A DNA stretch of 10,374 nt from an uncultured Clostridia bacterium (GTDB lineage Bacteria; Bacillota; Clostridia; Lachnospirales; Lachnospiraceae). The stretch lies in contig CAMHMG010000105.1 of assembly GCA_946186175.1 (NCBI GenBank), positions 1 to 10,374 on the forward strand, read 5' to 3'. The first letter of the stretch is position 1, and every line of letters starts with the position of its first letter. A model generated the notes under the pieces. That model saw only the letters and a list, made by a program, of their open reading frames with translations. It did no database searches and had not been told where the DNA came from. Position numbers and translations under genes: made by a program. Positions 1-5,861 of the stretch are shown in pieces.

Positions 1-23
1 ACAAACCCGAATTTGATAAATAG
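1..23 (+). CDS. Possible 3' end of an upstream gene (partial)
   Basis: Frame 3 reads six codons (KPEFDK) and stops with TAG at 21-23, just before the argB ribosome site. A tightly spaced upstream gene would fit an arginine operon, where argC or argJ often precedes argB, but six residues are too few to identify a family. Frame 1 also stays open to position 48, so even the frame is uncertain. Confidence 0.3.
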
Positions 24-40
24 AAAGAGAGGAATAGAAA

Positions 41-931
41 ATGGTTAACAGCGAACTTAACATGGATCAGCTTCTTATAAAAGCCCAGACTCTTATAGAA
101 GCCCTTCCTTATATTCAGAAATTCAATGGAAAGAAGATAGTTGTAAAATATGGCGGCAGTGCAATGCTTGATGAAAATCTCAAATATAACGTTATCAAGG
201 ACGTAGCATTATTAAAACTTATCGGTCTTAATCCTATCATTGTTCATGGCGGTGGTAAGGAGATCAGTAAATGGGTAGAGATGATCGGTAAGGAGCCCGA
301 ATTCATTAACGGTCTTCGTGTCACAGACAGTGAGACAATGGAAATTGCGGAGATGGTACTCTCTAAGGTTAATAAAGGTCTTGTGCAGATGATGCAGAAG
401 TTAGGGGTTAATGCTGTTGGAATCAGTGGCAAAGATGCAGGATTGATGACAGTTAAGAAACGTTTTCCGGGTGGCAAGGATATAGGATATGTGGGTGAAG
501 TCTGCAATGTTGACGGCACGATACTTGACACACTGCTTGAGAAGAATTTTATTCCTGTCATTGCGCCGATTGGTTCATCAGAGGATTTCGAAAGTTATAA
601 TATCAATGCTGATGATGCTGCTTGTGCCGTTGCTAAGGCATTAAAAGCAGAGAAACTTGTCTTCCTTACAGATATAGAAGGTGTCTTTGTTGATCCCAAT
701 GATAAGAGTACTCTTATCTCAGAAATGGAAGTGTCAGAGGCCAAGGAATTTATTGAAAAAGGAATTGTAGGCGGAGGTATGCTTCCCAAACTTTCTAACT
801 GTATTGATGCAATTGAAAATGGTGTTTCAAGGGTACATATATTGGATGGTCGTGTTGAACATTGTCTGTTGTTGGAATTCTTTACCGAGAAAGGTATCGG
901 TACAGCTATACTTAAGGAACCTTTATTCTAA
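41..931 (+). CDS. argB: N-acetylglutamate kinase, arginine-sensitive type
   Basis: This cytoplasmic enzyme phosphorylates N-acetyl-L-glutamate with ATP, the second step of arginine synthesis. Amino acid kinase fold motifs are visible in order: KYGGSAM at residues 36-42, HGGG at 69-72 (substrate and phosphate loops), GLRVTD at 91-96, the YNINADDAA segment at 186-194 and GGGMLPK at 244-250 with the ATP-contacting lysine 250. The protein has 296 residues against about 258 in the E. coli enzyme. The extra N-terminal helix (about residues 8-28, MDQLLIKAQTLIEALPYIQ) and the C-terminal HILDG...LLLEFF...GIGT block are marks of the hexameric, arginine-inhibited class, so feedback inhibition is likely (family knowledge). 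ATG at 41 is preferred because AGAGAGG (26-32) lies 8 bases upstream; ATG at 62 is a possible alternative. No argD follows, so argB appears to end its operon here. Confidence 0.97.
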   Translation: MVNSELNMDQLLIKAQTLIEALPYIQKFNGKKIVVKYGGSAMLDENLKYNVIKDVALLKLIGLNPIIVHGGGKEISKWVEMIGKEPEFINGLRVTDSETMEIAEMVLSKVNKGLVQMMQKLGVNAVGISGKDAGLMTVKKRFPGGKDIGYVGEVCNVDGTILDTLLEKNFIPVIAPIGSSEDFESYNINADDAACAVAKALKAEKLVFLTDIEGVFVDPNDKSTLISEMEVSEAKEFIEKGIVGGGMLPKLSNCIDAIENGVSRVHILDGRVEHCLLLEFFTEKGIGTAILKEPLF

Positions 932-943
932 AAGTTTATGATG

Positions 944-976
944 TTTAATAATTTGCTGTATTTTTGGTATGATAAT
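944..976 (+). promoter_or_regulatory. Candidate extended -10 promoter for the solute-binding protein gene
   Basis: TATGAT at 968-973 is preceded by TGG (965-967), an extended -10 arrangement, and overlaps GATAAT (971-976). The -35 region (about 945-950, TTAATA) is poor, as is usual for extended -10 promoters. Transcription would start near 980, ahead of the palindrome at 986-1007. Confidence 0.4.
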
Positions 977-985
977 TTAGAGAGC

Positions 986-1007
986 AATATTAAACATATT
1001 TAATATT
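986..1007. promoter_or_regulatory. AT-only palindrome, possible operator
   Basis: AATATTAAA (986-994) and TTTAATATT (999-1007) form a perfect 9-base inverted repeat around CATA. It lies between the predicted transcription start and the ribosome site of the solute-binding protein gene. As RNA it would be a weak hairpin; as DNA it fits a dimeric repressor site. No regulator is identified, and AT-rich sequence gives such palindromes by chance fairly easily. Confidence 0.4.
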
Positions 1008-1014
1008 TATATTT

Positions 1015-1018
1015 GGAG
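1015..1018 (+). promoter_or_regulatory. Ribosome binding site that sets the start at 1025
   Basis: GGAG lies 6 bases before ATG 1025. A TTG at 1013-1015 in the same frame overlaps this site and has no ribosome site of its own, so the ATG is the start. Confidence 0.8.
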
Positions 1019-1024
1019 ATTTCT

Positions 1025-2311
1025 ATGAAAATAAAATGGCTTGAATGCATAATTACATTTACAATGCTTTTATGTCTGTTGTCAGGCTGTGGAAGCGATA
1101 AAAGCAGTTCTACCACTGAAGCAAAGACCGAGAAAGTTCCTGTTAGTTTTGAAAATATGATGTCAGAATGGAAGAAGGATAACAACGAAACCTCCACAAC
1201 CTGCTGGTATACTGATATGGCAGACCAGGGTTGGCTTGCGTTAAAGGCAAAGGATTTCGAGAAGGAATACGGGATCAAGGTTGACCTTGTATATTATGAT
1301 GGCGCACAGTTATTTGAGGATATCAATCAGGCAAATCAGAAGCAGTCTGGTCCCGATGTATATATAATGGGAAATGACAGACTTGAATTTGCTGTTACGG
1401 GTGGAATCGTATCGGAAAACATTGCTTTTGATGAAGCCTTTTGGAATGATAACTATCCCACAGTTGCAAAGAGTGCCCTTAATTATCGGGGCAGACAATA
1501 TGGATATCCGATATATTTTGATACCTATTGTCTGGTATATGATTCAAAGCTTTTGGAAACGGCACCTGCTTCGATAGATGATATACTTGCATTCTTAGAT
1601 GAGTACGAAGATACAGGTTCAACCAAAGCAGTATTTCGCTGGGATGTCGCTGATTCATATATTAACAGTATGTTTATTGCTTCATACGCTAATATTTTTG
1701 GCGAAAATGGTGACGATCTTACGGCGTTTAGCGTTAATGGCGAGCAGGAAGTCAGAGCAATGCAGTATTTCCAGTCGCTAAGCGAATATTTGTGGATGGA
1801 CAAGACTAATATCTCTCATGATACTGTTATGAATCGAATCAAAGAGGGTACATTAGTGATTGGTCTTTGCAAATCTGATATTCTTCCGATATTATATGAG
1901 ATGAAGGAAGATAAAGAAGCGGAAACAGATTATAAAGTCGGATATGTTCCAAGCCTTACAAGTGAATTATCATCTACCTGTTATTCGACGACTTATGGTG
2001 CATTTATTAATCCTTATGGCAATAATACATCAGCAGGCAATATGTTTGCACTGTATTTAAGTTATGAGGATCAGGCAAGACAGTATCTTGGAAATGGCAA
2101 GCTTCCCGTGATCAATCAGAAATATCATTTTGATGAAATGCAGACTATTATTTATGCGCAGTATCAGAATTCAAAACCTGTTCCAAAGACAATGCTTCTT
2201 GGTGATTATCTTACAGAGAGCGCTATAGCATATGACGCTATATGGAAAGGCGCTGATGCTAAGGAAGAGCTTGATAAGCTGCAAAGCGTTATGGAGAATA
2301 GAATTCAATAA
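1025..2311 (+). CDS. ABC transporter solute-binding lipoprotein (family 1, sugar type), orphan
   Basis: This is a predicted surface-anchored receptor that would hand a solute, probably a sugar or oligosaccharide, to an ABC importer. From ATG 1025 it has 428 residues, normal for family 1 binding proteins. The N-terminus is a lipoprotein signal: Lys2 and Lys4, a hydrophobic stretch, then lipobox LSGC with the lipidated cysteine at residue 22, followed by a Ser/Thr-rich linker. The body has the expected two-lobe pattern: a WLALKAKDFEKEYGIKVDLV-type opening near residue 70, PDVYIMGND near 110, and the hinge-region YGYPIYFDTYCLVYD near 160. The C-terminal half carries a NPYGNNTSAGNMFALYLS helix. 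No permease or ATPase gene is in the window, so it either uses a transporter encoded elsewhere or acts as a sensor partner. It probably has its own promoter (about 944-976). The ligand cannot be told from sequence. Confidence 0.9.
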   Translation: MKIKWLECIITFTMLLCLLSGCGSDKSSSTTEAKTEKVPVSFENMMSEWKKDNNETSTTCWYTDMADQGWLALKAKDFEKEYGIKVDLVYYDGAQLFEDINQANQKQSGPDVYIMGNDRLEFAVTGGIVSENIAFDEAFWNDNYPTVAKSALNYRGRQYGYPIYFDTYCLVYDSKLLETAPASIDDILAFLDEYEDTGSTKAVFRWDVADSYINSMFIASYANIFGENGDDLTAFSVNGEQEVRAMQYFQSLSEYLWMDKTNISHDTVMNRIKEGTLVIGLCKSDILPILYEMKEDKEAETDYKVGYVPSLTSELSSTCYSTTYGAFINPYGNNTSAGNMFALYLSYEDQARQYLGNGKLPVINQKYHFDEMQTIIYAQYQNSKPVPKTMLLGDYLTESAIAYDAIWKGADAKEELDKLQSVMENRIQ

Positions 2312-2332
2312 TTTTGACCGTGGTCAGAATTA
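2309..2332 (+). terminator. Hairpin over the stop codon of the solute-binding protein gene
   Basis: TAATTTTGAC (2309-2318) pairs with GTCAGAATTA (2323-2332) through ten base pairs, one of them G-U, around the loop CGTG. The left arm includes the TAA stop codon. No T run follows, so it is not a canonical rho-independent terminator. It may protect the 3' end of the message or terminate weakly. Confidence 0.4.
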
Positions 2333-2359
2333 ATTAAATGAATAAAACGATGCAAAAGC

Positions 2360-2388
2360 TTCACATACTATATTAAAGAATCTATAAG
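2360..2388 (+). promoter_or_regulatory. Candidate sigma-A promoter before the ydcZ-like gene
   Basis: TTCACA (2360-2365) and TATAAG (2383-2388), each five of six matches to consensus, are separated by 17 bases. The expected start near 2395 would fall in the GGAG ribosome site (2392-2395), leaving almost no 5' leader. That weakens the call: either the start is shifted or this is a chance match. Confidence 0.35.
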
Positions 2389-2402
2389 ATTGGAGATATT
2401 AT

Positions 2403-2840
2403 ATGTGGGGTTTTTTGATTGCAATGCTTTCGGGTGCATTGATGAGTGTACAGGGTGTATTTAATACGGGAGTTACAAAAGAAAGCGGAACATGGCTTAC
2501 CAACAGCTTCGTTCAACTGACAGGACTTATTGTATGTCTTATTCTGTATTTTACTATGGAGGGCAATAAAGTTCCGGTTGATTCACTTTTTAAGATAGAC
2601 AGAAAGTATATGCTTTTAGGTGGAGTGATCGGTGCATTTATAACCTATACAGTAATAAAGAGTATGTCGATGCTGGGACCTGCTAAAGCAGTGTTGGCAA
2701 TAGTTATAACACAGGTGTTAGTGGCATATATTATTGAACTCTTGGGTTTGTTCGGTGTGGAAAAGGTACCGTTTTCATGGACTAAGCTCGTTGGTATGAT
2801 CATTTCGGTAATAGGATTGTTTGTGTTTAAAAATTTTTAA
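2403..2840 (+). CDS. Small DMT-superfamily membrane protein, YdcZ (DUF606) type
   Basis: This is a predicted integral membrane protein of the drug/metabolite transporter superfamily. The 145 residues match the usual 140 or so of the YdcZ/DUF606 family. Hydrophobic segments lie near residues 2-20, 34-52, 69-88, 94-117 and 127-143. The opening, a glycine/alanine-rich helix ending in SVQGVFN, resembles the family's usual AVQ-N motif, and the GPAKAVLAIVITQVLVA helix near 92-108 is also family-like. Family members occur singly, as tandem pairs or as fusions; here there is one copy, so a homodimer or a partner elsewhere is implied. GGAG (2392-2395) lies 7 bases before the ATG. The substrate is unknown. 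No functional link to its neighbours is evident. Confidence 0.85.
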   Translation: MWGFLIAMLSGALMSVQGVFNTGVTKESGTWLTNSFVQLTGLIVCLILYFTMEGNKVPVDSLFKIDRKYMLLGGVIGAFITYTVIKSMSMLGPAKAVLAIVITQVLVAYIIELLGLFGVEKVPFSWTKLVGMIISVIGLFVFKNF

Positions 2841-2841
2841 A
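2826..2841. promoter_or_regulatory. AT palindrome, possible UP element
   Basis: TTTAAAAATTTTTAAA is a perfect 16-base palindrome covering the last codons and stop of the ydcZ-like gene. It lies just upstream of the -35 box at 2849, about -43 to -58 from the predicted start, where A- and T-tracts contact the RNA polymerase alpha subunit. The UP-element role is inferred from position and composition. Confidence 0.35.
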
Positions 2842-2848
2842 AAATATG

Positions 2849-2877
2849 TTGTCATTTATTGGTTTTTTATGTATTAT
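2849..2877 (+). promoter_or_regulatory. Sigma-A promoter of the comEA operon
   Basis: TTGTCA (2849-2854) and TATTAT (2872-2877), each five of six to consensus, are separated by exactly 17 bases, with an A/T-tract region immediately upstream. Transcription would start near 2884 and give a 5' leader of about 174 bases containing three inverted repeats. Confidence 0.6.
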
Positions 2878-2955
2878 GAGAGTGTTCCTTTTTATAAATT
2901 ACATGTTTATTCCCCTAGTATTACATTATGAGAAGCACTTTGTGTATCTCATAAT
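2873..2955. repeat. Three copies of ATTATGAGA in the comEA leader
   Basis: ATTATGAGA occurs at 2873-2881, overlapping the -10 box and the start site, and again at 2925-2933. It occurs inverted (TCTCATAAT) at 2947-2955. The two direct copies begin 52 bases apart, close to five helical turns, so a regulator could bind both on one DNA face. The last two copies also form the arms of the hairpin at 2924-2956, so the repeat may simply reflect RNA structure. Confidence 0.4.
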
Positions 2956-2956
2956 G
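2924..2956 (+). promoter_or_regulatory. Leader hairpin 1 of the comEA operon
   Basis: CATTATGAGA (2924-2933) pairs perfectly with TCTCATAATG (2947-2956). Inside, after an A-A mismatch, GCAC (2935-2938) can pair with GTGT (2942-2945, one G-U) around TTT. The sequence after it is not a T run, so it is not a clear terminator. It could be an attenuator or a stability element. Confidence 0.5.
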
Positions 2957-2959
2957 CTC

Positions 2960-2974
2960 TAAAACTTTGTTTTA
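2960..2974 (+). promoter_or_regulatory. Leader hairpin 2 of the comEA operon
   Basis: TAAAAC (2960-2965) and GTTTTA (2969-2974) form a small perfect 6-pair stem around TTT. It is weak alone and notable only as the middle of three consecutive inverted repeats. Confidence 0.3.
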
Positions 2975-2978
2975 TCGC

Positions 2979-3041
2979 TATCTTATCAGGTTAAAGTAAA
3001 GTCTGCGCTTCGCTTGACATTCCTTTCCTTACGATAAGATA
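2979..3041 (+). promoter_or_regulatory. Long imperfect hairpin just before the comEA ribosome site
   Basis: The outer arms TATCTTATC (2979-2987) and GATAAGATA (3033-3041) match perfectly over nine bases. Inside, AAAG (2998-3001) can face CTTT (3023-3026), or alternatively GTC (3001-3003) can face GAC (3016-3018). The core GCG-CTT-CGC is at 3005-3013. The right arm ends 4 bases before AGGAGG (3046-3051), so folding could affect ribosome access. A competing pairing, TTATCG (2972-2977) with CGATAA (3032-3037), is possible. Confidence 0.45.
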
Positions 3042-3045
3042 TATT
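3014..3045 (+). promoter_or_regulatory. Possible second promoter before comEA
   Basis: TTGACA at 3014-3019 is a perfect -35 hexamer. The -10 partner is unsatisfactory: TAAGAT (3035-3040) is only 15 bases away and TATATT (3040-3045) is 20 away. The latter would put the start inside or beyond the ribosome site. The hexamer lies within the inverted repeat at 2979-3041. Confidence 0.25.
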
Positions 3046-3057
3046 AGGAGGAATACT

Positions 3058-3708
3058 ATGAAAATCAAATATTTGACAATTGTTTTTTTGATGTTCTTTT
3101 TTCTTATGACCGGATGCGGAAGTAATGATTCCGTGCTCATATCAGATAATAGCACTGAAGTGTTGTCTGCTGCTGATGACTATACAAGTGAAGTTATAGA
3201 TGCAGACACCACTCAAAGTACTGCTGAGAATTCTAAGATTAAGGAAGAGACATACAATGTTACGGATAACAATGATTTATACGTTTTTGTCTGTGGACAT
3301 GTTAAAAATCCCGGAGTATATAAGTTGGAATATGGAAGCAGAGTATGTGATTCTATAGAGGCTGCAGGAGGAATTACCTCTGACGGACAGCCCGTAGCTC
3401 TTGATCAGGCTAAGATTTTAATTGATGAACAGACGGTATATGTACCGGGTATTGATGAGGAATGGTCAAGGACCTCCGGTGACGGAACTTCTGCAGATGA
3501 TTCTTCTAAAGGAGACAGTCTGATCAATCTTAACATGGCAACAAGAGAGGAATTGTTAACACTTCCCGGAATCGGAGAATCCAAAGCTGATGATATCATA
3601 AGGTATCGTGATGAACATGGAAGGTTTGAAGCTGTTGAGGATATTATGAACATTCAGGGAATCAAAGAAGGAATATTTAACAAGATTAAAGATCGTATCA
3701 GTATATAG
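3058..3708 (+). CDS. comEA: ComEA-like DNA-binding lipoprotein (SLBB + helix-hairpin-helix)
   Basis: This is the predicted surface DNA receptor that passes captured double-stranded DNA to the ComEC channel in natural transformation. Residues 1-20 are a signal ending in lipobox LMTGC with the lipidated Cys20, so the protein would be lipid-anchored; B. subtilis ComEA uses an uncleaved membrane helix. An acidic, Ser/Thr-rich linker (21-72) would span the wall. An SLBB domain follows (about 74-131, LYVFVCGHVKNPGVYKL to VYVPG). After a second linker comes the C-terminal helix-hairpin-helix pair (about 155-213) with INLNMATREELLTLPGIG and IQGIKEGIFNKIK, the non-specific DNA-binding module. The 216 residues are typical. 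AGGAGG (3046-3051) is 6 bases before the ATG. The gene heads the operon that includes comEC, 3.1 kb downstream. Uptake competence is inferred; single SLBB/HhH proteins may have other envelope roles. Confidence 0.9.
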   Translation: MKIKYLTIVFLMFFFLMTGCGSNDSVLISDNSTEVLSAADDYTSEVIDADTTQSTAENSKIKEETYNVTDNNDLYVFVCGHVKNPGVYKLEYGSRVCDSIEAAGGITSDGQPVALDQAKILIDEQTVYVPGIDEEWSRTSGDGTSADDSSKGDSLINLNMATREELLTLPGIGESKADDIIRYRDEHGRFEAVEDIMNIQGIKEGIFNKIKDRISI

Positions 3709-3732
3709 AGATTGTGATAGAGGAGATCTGAA

Positions 3733-4419
3733 ATGAAAAAAGTATTGGTTGTAGATGATGAGAAATTGATTGTTAAGGGAATCAAATTTTCTTTGGAGCA
3801 GGATGAGATGGAGGTTTCCGCAGCTTATGATGGCGAGGAGGCGTTAGAGCTTGCAAAGAATAATGAGTATGATATTATTCTTCTCGATGTTATGCTTCCC
3901 GGATTATCCGGTTTTGATGTTTGTCAGGCAATACGTGAATTTTCGGATGTTCCTATTATAATGCTTACTGCCAAAGGCGATGATATGGACAAGATACTTG
4001 GCTTGGAATATGGTGCTGATGATTATATTACCAAACCATTTAATATATTAGAAGTTAAGGCGAGAATCAAAGCAATAATAAGAAGAAACCAGAAGAAAGC
4101 TCCTGAATCTGAAGAGGTCAAGACTATTGTTGAGGGTGACTTGACGATTGATATGGATAGTCGCAGAGTTGCTATTTCAGGGGATGAGATTAATCTTACA
4201 GCCAAAGAATTTAAGATACTTACACTTCTTCTTCTGCATCCTAATAAGGTGTATTCAAGAGATGATCTGTTGAAGAAGATATGGGGAAGTGATGCGCTAG
4301 GTGATGGGCGTACAGTTGATGTGCATGTAAGACGTCTTCGTGAGAAGATAGAGACTAATCCGGGAGCACCTAAGTACATTCAGACAAAGTGGGGAGTTGG
4401 TTACTATTTTAAGAAATAG
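3733..4419 (+). CDS. OmpR/PhoB-family response regulator
   Basis: This cytoplasmic transcription regulator would be phosphorylated by the kinase encoded next to it. The receiver domain (1-116) has all key residues: Asp8 and Asp9 for magnesium, phospho-acceptor Asp52 in LLDVMLPG, Thr79 and Lys101 in the YITKPF motif. A short linker leads to the winged-helix DNA-binding domain (about 133-227), with NLTAKEF near 154-160 and TVDVHVRRLREKIE at 194-207 as recognition helix, ending in the KWGVGYYF wing. The 228 residues are normal for the family. AGGAG (3721-3725) is 7 bases before the ATG, and the comEA stop is only 24 bases upstream, so it is cotranscribed. The sequence is broadly like WalR/PhoP regulators but cannot be assigned to one. 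Targets are unknown; the surrounding com genes are plausible. Confidence 0.95.
   Translation: MKKVLVVDDEKLIVKGIKFSLEQDEMEVSAAYDGEEALELAKNNEYDIILLDVMLPGLSGFDVCQAIREFSDVPIIMLTAKGDDMDKILGLEYGADDYITKPFNILEVKARIKAIIRRNQKKAPESEEVKTIVEGDLTIDMDSRRVAISGDEINLTAKEFKILTLLLLHPNKVYSRDDLLKKIWGSDALGDGRTVDVHVRRLREKIETNPGAPKYIQTKWGVGYYFKK
4391..4408 (+). promoter_or_regulatory. Ribosome site and non-ATG start region of the kinase gene
   Basis: GGGGAG (4391-4396) lies inside the regulator gene. The in-frame TTG at 4397 follows with no spacing, too close for normal initiation. An in-frame ATT at 4406 sits 9 bases beyond the site, a suitable distance. The first in-frame ATG (4472) lies inside the first membrane helix and has no ribosome site. 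The kinase is therefore probably started at a rare codon. Confidence 0.45.
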
Positions 4420-5833
4420 AAAATTCAAAAATCCCTTTAGAAGCCTTAGATTTATAATATTTTGTTCTTTTATGCTGCTCAGTATGCTGTTGATGATATC
4501 CTTCAGCATGCTTTTGCAGCACTCTTATATTGACAGAATGGTCAAACAGAAGCTTACATTGGTTCAGAATCAGTGTAACATTTTGGGTAACCAGATTCTT
4601 GTTAATCAATTCACAATGGATGCCATCAGAAGTAATCTGAATGTCCAGATCGATCAGCTTGCCAACGTATGGGAAGGCAGGATTCTTGTGATTGATTCAA
4701 ATTACAAAATCTTAAAAGATACCTATACAATCGATCAGAATAACTATATCGTCTATGATGAGGCAGTTAAGGTAATGCGCGGGGAGAAAGACAGTAACGT
4801 GCGAATGGTTGATGACTATGCCGAAGTTATAATACCCATTGTCAGTTCGGAAAAGGTAGTAAGCGGTATTATGATCGCAACAGTTTCTCTTCACGATATA
4901 GAGGATACTAATGAATATATTAACCAGCAGATGAATATTCTTCTTCTATTGTTTCTCATGCTTGCATTTCTGAGTGCTTATATAATCAGTAAGATGGCAG
5001 TATCAGGGTTATACAAATTAAACAGGCAGATATCTGATATGAATGAAGGGCATCTTGAAAAGATAGAAGTACAGAGCAGATACAGGGAATACATTGAGCT
5101 TACTGACAGATTTAATGTTTTGCTTGACAAGATGCAGGTGCTTGAAGAATCGAGACAGGAGTTTGTGTCTAATGTGTCTCATGAGTTAAAGACACCGATT
5201 ACTTCTATGAAGGTTCTTGCGGATTCACTTCTCATCCAGGAAGAAGTTCCGGCAGAAATGTATAGGGAATTTATGTCGGATATGGTTGAGGAGATAGACA
5301 GAGAAAGCAAGATCATTAATGATCTTTTAACTCTGGTTAAAATGGATAAGAAGTCTTCGGAATTAAATATTGCGCCTGTCAACATCAATGCCTTGATCGA
5401 GCTTCTGTTAAAGCGAATTAAACCAATAGCTGCAAAACGCAATATTGAGGTGGTGTTTGAGAGCTTTCGTGATGTTGTCGGAGAAATAGATGAGGTCAAG
5501 CTTACACTGGCATTCTCTAATCTTATTGAAAATGCGGTAAAATATAATAACGATGGCGGCAGTGTATATGTTTCTCTTAATTCCGACCACAAATTCTTCT
5601 ATGTAAAAGTGCAGGATACCGGAGTTGGTATTCCGGAGGATTGCCAGTCTCAGGTGTTTGAAAGATTTTACCGTGTTGATAAAGCAAGAAGCAGGGCTAC
5701 AGGCGGTACAGGACTTGGGCTTGCAATTACGAGAAACGCGATTTTAAAGCATAAAGGGGCTATCAAATTGTATTCTAAGCCGGGAGAAGGTACAACATTT
5801 ACCGTCAGGATCCCACTTAAATATGTAAGTTGA
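4397..5833 (+). CDS. Membrane sensor histidine kinase
   Basis: This kinase senses an extracytoplasmic signal and phosphorylates the regulator encoded just upstream, whose gene it overlaps by 14 to 23 bases. Numbered from TTG 4397 (478 residues): a basic N-terminus, membrane helix near 18-40, an extracellular sensor region (about 41-178, with an ILVIDSNYKI segment recalling a PAS/Cache fold), a second helix (about 180-200) and a HAMP-like linker (about 200-250). The catalytic core is complete: H box SHELKTPI with phospho-acceptor His262, N box FSNLIENAVKYN (373-384), G1 box DTGVGIP (407-413), F box FERFYRVD (421-428) and G2 box GGTGLGLAI (436-444). The overall architecture is WalK/PhoR-like. 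The start codon is uncertain (TTG 4397 or ATT 4406). The overlap suggests translational coupling. The ligand is unknown; the downstream GerMN lipoprotein could be an accessory. Confidence 0.95.
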   Translation: MVTILRNRKFKNPFRSLRFIIFCSFMLLSMLLMISFSMLLQHSYIDRMVKQKLTLVQNQCNILGNQILVNQFTMDAIRSNLNVQIDQLANVWEGRILVIDSNYKILKDTYTIDQNNYIVYDEAVKVMRGEKDSNVRMVDDYAEVIIPIVSSEKVVSGIMIATVSLHDIEDTNEYINQQMNILLLLFLMLAFLSAYIISKMAVSGLYKLNRQISDMNEGHLEKIEVQSRYREYIELTDRFNVLLDKMQVLEESRQEFVSNVSHELKTPITSMKVLADSLLIQEEVPAEMYREFMSDMVEEIDRESKIINDLLTLVKMDKKSSELNIAPVNINALIELLLKRIKPIAAKRNIEVVFESFRDVVGEIDEVKLTLAFSNLIENAVKYNNDGGSVYVSLNSDHKFFYVKVQDTGVGIPEDCQSQVFERFYRVDKARSRATGGTGLGLAITRNAILKHKGAIKLYSKPGEGTTFTVRIPLKYVS

Positions 5834-5850
5834 TAGGTGATAATAGTTAG

Positions 5851-5855
5851 AAGGA
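5851..5855 (+). promoter_or_regulatory. Ribosome binding site that sets the start at 5862
   Basis: AAGGA directly abuts ATG 5856, leaving no spacing, but lies 6 bases before ATG 5862. The second ATG is therefore preferred, removing two residues. Confidence 0.65.
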
Positions 5856-5861
5856 ATGGAT

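Noticed and set aside
1013..1024. TTG start four codons upstream for the solute-binding protein
   Set aside because: It overlaps the GGAG ribosome site and has none of its own; ATG 1025 has correct spacing and starts a standard lipoprotein signal.
2309..2332. Canonical terminator for the solute-binding protein gene
   Set aside because: Hairpin is present but without a T run; listed only as a weak terminator-like hairpin.
2924..2956. Rho-independent terminator between the ydcZ-like gene and comEA
   Set aside because: The stem is good but the following bases (CTCTAAAACTTTG) are not a T run, and it lies downstream of the probable comEA promoter.
4023..4379. 118-codon open frame on the - strand within the response regulator gene
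   Set aside because: Composition and position are explained by the antisense of a conserved coding region; no family resemblance.
5179..5592. 137-codon open frame on the - strand within the kinase gene
   Set aside because: It mirrors the conserved kinase core, has no recognisable motifs and no ribosome site that I see; a shadow of the real gene.
5856..5861. ATG two codons upstream for the GerMN lipoprotein
   Set aside because: The AAGGA ribosome site abuts it with no spacing; ATG 5862 has a 6-base gap.
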